A DNA stretch of 64,000 bases from positions 1,962,487-2,026,486 of the forward strand of contig NZ_LFJC01000003.1 in assembly GCF_002776695.1 (NCBI RefSeq), given 5' to 3'. This DNA is from Bradyrhizobium nitroreducens. Its GTDB lineage: Bacteria > Pseudomonadota > Alphaproteobacteria > Rhizobiales > Xanthobacteraceae. Position numbers and translations under genes: made by a program. Under the pieces are notes generated by a model, which was not told the origin of the DNA, made no database searches, and worked only from the letters and a program-made list of their open reading frames with translations. Positions 58,861 to 64,000 of this stretch are shown here, one piece after another. Position 1 is the first letter of the stretch, and each line of letters opens with the position of its first letter.

Positions 58861-59247
58861 TCAATGTGTCGCCAGAGATCGTGCAGCTCGATTCTGGATG
58901 AGCCGCAGGAGCGTTCCGTCCAAATCGATCAACGCGCCCATTCGTCCGCCCCCATCCTGCTCTTCAGGCCGATGAAGGCGGGGATACCCGCTTCACTTCT
59001 CTTCTATGCCGGCCGACTGGCACAGCGCGTAGAACTCCGAGAGCTCATCCAGTCTCAGACAGCAGCTGAACCAGCTGGTCAGAGGGTCCAGGCCCGGGTG
59101 CACGAAGAACTCCAGCTTCAACCGACCGCGATTCAGGATCATCCACTCATCGTCCCGGTACGCGAGGGTAAAGCCGAGCCGCCGGTAGAATTGCTGCGTC
59201 TGATCGAAGCTGCGTGAGGGCAGGTTGGGAGTGGCGTGGTCGTTCAT
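58861..59247 (-). pseudogene. VOC / bleomycin resistance-type protein with an in-frame TGA stop
   Basis: The frame from 59247 reads NLPSRSFDQTQQFYRRLGFT, then RDDEWMILNRGRLKLEFFVH and SWFSCCLRLDELSEFYALCQ, the classic bleomycin-binding protein pattern. At codon 85 it meets TGA (58993-58995). Without any frame change the similarity resumes: SGYPRLHRPEEQDGGG and ALIDLDGTLLRLIQN, then a stop at 58861-58863. The full frame of 128 codons has the usual family length, so a single nonsense change explains the break. The 84-residue product lacks half the fold and should be inactive. Confidence 0.75.
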
Positions 59248-59983
59248 TCAGATCACTCTAGATTTGACGCGTATGTCAATCGCCGCGAGGCACGACAGGC
59301 GACCGTCGCACGCCTGAACGGATCGCCGCCGAGTACGGCGCGTGCCGTCCTCCGGCTTGCCAGAAGTCGTCTGACTCCACCACGTGCTTCATTGAACTGC
59401 CGATCGATACAGCTTCGTTTGATTGATCGCCAGGATTACCACTACATTACGCATCGAAGTCCGGTGAGAAATCCTGGCTCGGCTGAGCGGACGGCATCGA
59501 CACTCCCACTGGGCCTGTCCCTGGCGCGACAATGAACTTCCGATCCGTCGACATGGTCGCACAGCTGCGGGTTGGGGCCGAGATGACTGCGAGCTCGCAG
59601 TTCGCCCAAGTGCGCGATGAATTTCCGCTTTCGTTTCCACTCAATGGCCGCGACGCATAGTCGCAATCGGCGCAGCCGAACTTGGGCTCTCGTGACCGAT
59701 CCTTCGACAGGGCGTCAGACGATCGCAATGATTGTCATAAAGAGCATGTCCATCTGCGTGCCAGCCAAATGGGGCGACCGGCACATAGACCGGAGATTTT
59801 CGGCCGCATGCTCAAGAACAACACGTCGACGAGGGATAATCCCCTCCCCGCTTCGCTGAAGATCTCGATGATCTGCGGCGTTATGGCCGTCGCGGCCAAG
59901 ACCGGGACGCCTCTCGGTCGATCTGCGCGGGCTTCGCGTGGGCCATGCTCCAGCGGTCATAATCCCCGCTGAGTGGCAAACCA
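59248..59983. other. Intergenic region without a convincing gene
   Basis: About 740 bases. Several frames of 75 to 107 codons overlap on both strands without family resemblance. A 42-codon frame at 59532-59660 (MNFRSVDMVAQLRVGAEM) has a plausible start but no other support. Confidence 0.35.
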
Positions 59984-61777
59984 ATGGACCTGACGTTCTT
60001 GGCACTGGCTCAACGGTCAGATCGCTGTCCAGCCGCATGGCGCCGCCCTTTCATCCGGTGGCTGGAGGGGGTCGAAGCAGGGTGGTCCATACCCTTGCTA
60101 CTGCTCTGCTTTGTGGCGGTCTGGACGACATACTTGTCGATCGCTTATCTCGGCGCCGGATTGCATCCCGACGTCCTGGAAACGTGGACGTTTGGACGAG
60201 ACTTGGCGTGGGGTTATCCCAAGCATCCGCCTTTGATGGGGTGGGTTACCGCGGCCTGGACGTCCTTGTTTCCGTTGACCAACTGGTCTTTGCAGCTGAT
60301 GGCGATGACAAATGCGGCTTTGGCCCTTTGGTTTGTCGACCTTGTCTCGCGACGTTTCGTGACCGGCGACAAGCGGGTGATCGTGCTCCTCCTGCTGATG
60401 CTGACGCCTGCGTATCAGTTTCACGCCCAGCGCTTCAACGCCAACTCGGTACTCCTCGCGACCTGGCCCCTTGCCACCTACTGCTTCTTGCGGGCTTTTG
60501 AGACACGGGGCGCGATGTGGGCGGTGGCGGCGGGACTTGCGAGCGCGTTGGCGATGTTAGGCAAGTACTATTCAATCTTCCTAATCGTGAGCTTTGCGAT
60601 TGCGGCGATCTCCCATCCTTTTCGGCGCGAGTATTTCTTCTCGGTTTCGCCCTGGATCGCCGCCGCAGTCGGTCTCATCACACTGTCGCCGCATCTCTAC
60701 TGGCTTGCGACGACGGGAGCCGCGCCTCTCCACTACGCGTTGGAGCATACTGGCGCAGACGGCTCGAGGTCATTCCACGATGCCGGTAACTTCATTCTGG
60801 GGCTTGCTGCCGCGATGGGCGTGTCCACCGCAACGTGGACGGTAATGGCTGGTTGTCGGCTCACGCGCTTTTCTCAGGATTTCGTGCTGATGAACTCGGG
60901 GCTCAAGCTGCTGTATAGCGTTGCGATAGGTACTGTTGCTCTGCCTGTAATCACGTCGCTCGCGGTCGGCACCGACCTTCCGTCCTTGTGGGCGCTGCAG
61001 GGATTGTTTCTGTTTGCTGTACCTGTCGTATGCGGCGCTAGTTATCGGATCGAACGGTTCTATGTCGTGAACGCAGCGGTCCTCGTTGCCTGCATTGCAA
61101 TCGCAGCGGTTCTGATCGCGGCGCCCGTCCACGCGCTTTACCGGAACAGCCAAGGCTACGAAGAAGGACGGAGCTTCTATCGCCAAGCGGCAGACGAACT
61201 AACCCGCCGATGGAGCGAGCTAACGACACTTCCACTTGCTATTGTCGGAGGTAACGACGACCTTGGGTTGGCGATCGCCTTCTACAGCTCCGACCACCCT
61301 CACTACGGACGACCCCTTGCCTATCGGTATGCGCTGGAACTGCCTCACCAACTGACATTGGAGCAGGGTTGGGCAGCGCTCTGCTTCGATGACCAGCCAG
61401 GTTGCATCGAATGGGTAGAGCGGATGGCGGTCGCAGCCGGAAACTACGTCAGGCACGACTTTACCGTTCAATCACGGCTGCTGGGCGTTCCGGGAAGCAC
61501 ACGAAATATCATTGCGTTTCTCGTACCTCCACGCCGTGAGCAGCACAGCGCTGCTCCAGGTGCGGACCGACGCGGCGAGCGGCACCAAAGCCGCACAGCC
61601 TCGAGTGCCGGAGATGACGGCTGTTGCTACAAGCCCTGTATCCATGACGCCAAAAGCTTGCCTTTCTCGCGCACGGCAATGCCTTGGAACGTCTTGTTCA
61701 CGTCCCGCGGATTGACGCCGTATCGTCGGCGGAAGGCGCGGCTGAAGATCTTCTCCGACTCGTACCCACAGGCATAG
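59984..61777 (+). CDS. GT39/ArnT-type membrane glycosyltransferase
   Basis: A 597-residue inner-membrane protein with about ten hydrophobic segments. The first periplasmic loop has LHPDVLETWTFGRDLAWGYP and HPPLMGWV, the acidic and HPP motifs of the PMT/ArnT fold that uses polyprenyl-phosphate sugars. The conserved domain ends near residue 515 (IIAFLVPPR). The last 80 residues are low in hydrophobics, rich in Arg, Ser and Ala, and overlap the 3' end of the convergent AraC gene by 151 bases, so they may be a run-on after loss of the original stop. It could decorate lipid A or a polysaccharide. Confidence 0.75.
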   Translation: MDLTFLALAQRSDRCPAAWRRPFIRWLEGVEAGWSIPLLLLCFVAVWTTYLSIAYLGAGLHPDVLETWTFGRDLAWGYPKHPPLMGWVTAAWTSLFPLTNWSLQLMAMTNAALALWFVDLVSRRFVTGDKRVIVLLLLMLTPAYQFHAQRFNANSVLLATWPLATYCFLRAFETRGAMWAVAAGLASALAMLGKYYSIFLIVSFAIAAISHPFRREYFFSVSPWIAAAVGLITLSPHLYWLATTGAAPLHYALEHTGADGSRSFHDAGNFILGLAAAMGVSTATWTVMAGCRLTRFSQDFVLMNSGLKLLYSVAIGTVALPVITSLAVGTDLPSLWALQGLFLFAVPVVCGASYRIERFYVVNAAVLVACIAIAAVLIAAPVHALYRNSQGYEEGRSFYRQAADELTRRWSELTTLPLAIVGGNDDLGLAIAFYSSDHPHYGRPLAYRYALELPHQLTLEQGWAALCFDDQPGCIEWVERMAVAAGNYVRHDFTVQSRLLGVPGSTRNIIAFLVPPRREQHSAAPGADRRGERHQSRTASSAGDDGCCYKPCIHDAKSLPFSRTAMPWNVLFTSRGLTPYRRRKARLKIFSDSYPQA

Positions 61778-62754
61778 GCAACCGACGAAACACGTTGCCG
61801 AGGTCCGCCTTCCACCCCGGCAAGAATGCGCATTGCGCGGGCGAGCCGGCGATTGCGAATATAGCTCGCTACGCCGCCATCGGTCTCAAACAGCTTGTAG
61901 AGCGGAGTCCGTGAGAGACCGAAACGGGCGCCGAGCAGCTCGACTCCGAGGTCTTGACGATCGATATGATCGTCGATGAATTGCCGGACTTCGATTGCAG
62001 CAACGATCGGATGATCGCATGGGTCACCTCTGCCTTGCGCAAAAGCGGCGTTGCAGATCGCGAGTGCGGCAGAGGTCAGTGCGCTTCGTTGTTCCGCGTC
62101 GGCGCGACGAAGGCACGCTCTCATGTTGAGGAGGTGATCGGCCGTCAACTTCAGAAGTGGGCTGCTGTCGGAGGGGAGGACTTGCATGTGGCGAGCGCTC
62201 AGCTTCCCGACCTGGCTTTCAAAGCGGCGCCTTGGAACGCAGATATGAATTGCGGCCATGCCGTCAGTCTCGGATTGGACTCTCTGGGCAAGGTCCAGGA
62301 TGAAGAAATCTCCAACCCGCGCGACTGCTTCACCGTTCGCGCAGGTCAGGCGGGTTACACCGGACGTTTGTAGCCCGATAAGGATGTGATCGACCCCTTG
62401 AGCCACGATCTGGGGTACCGTTCGTTCGGCACTGTGGGCGCAAGCTGCATGATCAAAGAACAGCATCCGATCCAGGTTGTAGCATCGGAAGAAGAGATCG
62501 CGACCTGGGACTGCTGTCCTGTCGCTGCTGGACACGAACAGACTTGACGTGAGCTCCTGCCAAGCCTGCAATCTCACTTGATCGTCCTCTATCTCCGAGA
62601 ATCGCGGGTCTATCAGCTTGTGCGTCATAGGCGAATCGGCCAGACCTCCAAACGGGGCCATGTTCGTCAAGCGCCTTACCGTTGAATTACGTGGTTGCTC
62701 GAGGACGGCGCGCCCCGAGATGTTCGTGTTCGACCGCTTTGCGAGGGAGGACAT
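61627..62754 (-). CDS. AraC family transcriptional regulator
   Basis: A 375-residue regulator. The N-terminal half has the AraC_binding_2/cupin pattern (LTSSLFVSSSDRTAVPGRDL, LIGLQTSGVTRLTCANGEA, GDFFILDLAQRV). The C-terminal 110 residues hold two helix-turn-helix motifs: LGVELLGARFGLSRTPLYKL and VSSVAYACGYESEKIFSRAF, followed by RRRYGVNPRDV. An internal Met at residue 43 (MTHKLIDPRFSEIE) could be the real start. It is convergent with and overlaps the GT39-like gene, and it starts nine bases before the stop side of the flagellin-like gene. Confidence 0.87.
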   Translation of the reverse strand: MSSLAKRSNTNISGRAVLEQPRNSTVRRLTNMAPFGGLADSPMTHKLIDPRFSEIEDDQVRLQAWQELTSSLFVSSSDRTAVPGRDLFFRCYNLDRMLFFDHAACAHSAERTVPQIVAQGVDHILIGLQTSGVTRLTCANGEAVARVGDFFILDLAQRVQSETDGMAAIHICVPRRRFESQVGKLSARHMQVLPSDSSPLLKLTADHLLNMRACLRRADAEQRSALTSAALAICNAAFAQGRGDPCDHPIVAAIEVRQFIDDHIDRQDLGVELLGARFGLSRTPLYKLFETDGGVASYIRNRRLARAMRILAGVEGGPRQRVSSVAYACGYESEKIFSRAFRRRYGVNPRDVNKTFQGIAVREKGKLLASWIQGL

Positions 62755-62762
62755 GACACGAG

Positions 62763-64000
62763 CTATCGGAGGTAGTTGACCAGCGTCAGCTTGGACAGCA
62801 TCGACGTCACCTGATAGCTGGCCTGCAGTCTGTTTTGAGTATCGACGAGCCTGGTCACGAGCTCCTCGATCGAGACATTCTCGATGCCGTCCAGCTCCGA
62901 TTGAAAGATGGCTCGCTGCGACTTGTTGTGCTCCTGCGCTTCGGAAAGCCCGCGCGATGCGAGACCAAACTCGTTGGACATTCCCTCGAGCGACTCTTTC
63001 TGCGAAAGCAGTGTGCCCGTTCGCGCCACGAACTCCTTGAATCGGTCCGCCATAGGTGCTTTGGCTCCTCCTCGATCGCTTACCGCGACGGCGGCCAAAG
63101 CAGTCAATGCAGCGCGAATGGGTTCTTCGTTGGCGCGCGCTCCGATCGCGGCCGTGCTGGTGCTCCCGGTCCGCACCGTGGTGGTTGCACGGGGATCGGT
63201 GGCCGAGGTCTCCCCCTTGTACCAGATCACGGTCGACTCTGGTGGGGTCTGGATGTAGCTCGGTGTCGGCCCTGAAAACTGTATCCGTCGCGGCGCGAGT
63301 CCCGGGATGCTCGATCCAGCGAAGAAGTCTTGGGTCGCGCGAACCGTTGCACTTGCAGCGAGGGCCGTTTCCGATGCCCGGTTGAGCGCGCGCTGCAGAG
63401 TATCGGAAAAGTTCTGCGCGGTCGCCGCTGGCGTGACACCAATCGTGAAGTCGGTCGTCGAGCCCGCCTCGGCATTCCGTTGCGCCTGCAGGGTCAGCGT
63501 TGTCGCGGTGCCATCGTGCAAGGCGAGCTTGATCGAAACCTGGTCACCTGCGACAGGTTGTGAGGCAATGTTGATCGTGAAGGAAGCGGGTGGGCTGACA
63601 TTCGCGAACGAGGCCGTGAGGCCCGGCGGCGTCGCGCTTTGCACGCTGGCGATCTTTCCGCTGCCGATCAGCGTCTGCAAGGAAGATGCAGCCTTCGCAG
63701 CGGAGCTGATATCGGCAAGGTCTGCCCCGCTCAGATCGTAGGCCTTTTGGCCGCCTCCGGCCTGGTTGGCCACGACCCGAAAGTGGTCTGTTGCGGTGGG
63801 GGCCTGGGAAAAGCGGGGAATTGCGCCTTCCTGTGCGCTTGCGGAGTAGCTGATCGCGGCAAAGGCGCCGGATGCGACGGGAGGACCCGCCAGCATAAAC
63901 CCAAAATTGGCCCTGACACCTGCGTCGGCATCTTCCAGGACGAGGACACTGCCTGGCGTTGGGGTTGCCACCGTCAAGCGACCGGTGCCGGCACCTTGAT
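62763..64000 (-). CDS. FlgL/flagellin-like protein, 5' end outside the window (partial)
   Basis: The frame is open to the window edge, so the N-terminus lies beyond 64000; a TTG at 63977 is not a credible start. The C-terminal 90 residues (FGLASRGLSEAQEHNKSQRA, then LVTRLVDTQNRLQASYQVTS and KLTLVNYLR) form the D0/D1 coiled-coil end of flagellins and hook-filament junction proteins. The middle is a variable surface region rich in Ala, Thr and Ser (ATTLTLQAQRNAEAGSTTDF), of the type seen as DUF1522-like inserts in rhizobial flagellins. It is secreted by the flagellar type III apparatus. Whether it is FlgL or an unusual flagellin cannot be settled without the N-terminus. Confidence 0.75.
   Translation of the reverse strand, partial: QGAGTGRLTVATPTPGSVLVLEDADAGVRANFGFMLAGPPVASGAFAAISYSASAQEGAIPRFSQAPTATDHFRVVANQAGGGQKAYDLSGADLADISSAAKAASSLQTLIGSGKIASVQSATPPGLTASFANVSPPASFTINIASQPVAGDQVSIKLALHDGTATTLTLQAQRNAEAGSTTDFTIGVTPAATAQNFSDTLQRALNRASETALAASATVRATQDFFAGSSIPGLAPRRIQFSGPTPSYIQTPPESTVIWYKGETSATDPRATTTVRTGSTSTAAIGARANEEPIRAALTALAAVAVSDRGGAKAPMADRFKEFVARTGTLLSQKESLEGMSNEFGLASRGLSEAQEHNKSQRAIFQSELDGIENVSIEELVTRLVDTQNRLQASYQVTSMLSKLTLVNYLR

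Noticed and set aside
58993..58995. TGA in the VOC gene as a selenocysteine codon
   Set aside because: The position is a loop between helix and strand with no role in metal binding, and no SECIS-like hairpin is evident just downstream.

Overview
The window looks like chromosome from a Bradyrhizobium-type alphaproteobacterium. I base this on the GC-rich coding style, tight ATGA/GTGA/TGATG gene overlaps, many TctC/Bug solute-binding proteins, many IclR regulators, and a dyad repeat of the GTAGCCCGGATGGAGCG type at 119-202. I find no complete tRNA, rRNA, CRISPR array, transposase or integrase. Genus is inferred from style, not from a marker gene.

Region 1 (1-4.1 kb) carries an N-carbamoyl-D-amino acid hydrolase-like enzyme, three small hypothetical genes, a Bug protein and a small unknown protein. 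Region 2 (4.1-23.9 kb) lies between two severed tRNA 3' halves, Pro(CGG) at 4090 and Lys(CTT) at 23881, and reads as an accessory island. Its core is a nine-gene minus-strand operon (21.36 to 10.81 kb): a Liv-type binding protein, a LivH permease, a LivM-LivG-LivF triple fusion, a Gfo/Idh oxidoreductase, two TIM-barrel isomerase-like proteins, two alpha/beta-hydrolases of epoxide hydrolase/dehalogenase type and a shikimate dehydrogenase-like enzyme. IclR and TetR genes nearby and repeated palindromes at the promoters suggest a regulon for an unknown cyclic or plant-derived substrate. The island edges hold decayed genes: an isomerase of the 2-hydroxychromene-2-carboxylate type, a fused scrap of maleylacetate reductase and hydroxyquinol dioxygenase, half a hydrolase, an ester cyclase stopped by a small inverted-repeat element, and an acyl-CoA ligase scrap.

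Region 3 (24.5-43.9 kb) is a second catabolic and transport zone. It has an IclR regulator, four Bug proteins, one TctAB pair, a TPP-dependent decarboxylase-like enzyme, a cyclase-family hydrolase, two glutathione transferases, a DUF1185-type protein, an Asp-box beta-propeller, a thioesterase, a flavin reductase-like protein, a nitrilase, an MHS-family transporter and a further IclR regulator. An AT-rich motif near TTATCA-N5-TGATAA recurs at three promoters.

Region 4 (44.0-58.0 kb) makes and exports a surface polysaccharide, probably O-antigen. It has a WaaL/Wzy-like ligase, three enzymes for an N-acetylated 6-deoxy-L-hexosamine nucleotide, two GT4 transferases, and an operon of a giant GT2-GT2-coiled-coil-methyltransferase protein followed by Wzm and Wzt with a C-terminal cargo domain. 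The giant protein is the most interesting object here: it seems to join polymerase, a ruler made of seven exact 21-residue repeats, and a methyl chain terminator in one chain.

Region 5 (58.0-64.0 kb) has a GT2, two tiny membrane proteins, a VOC/bleomycin-resistance gene broken by an in-frame TGA, a GT39-like membrane transferase convergent with and overlapping an AraC regulator, and the 3' part of a FlgL/flagellin-like gene cut by the window end.
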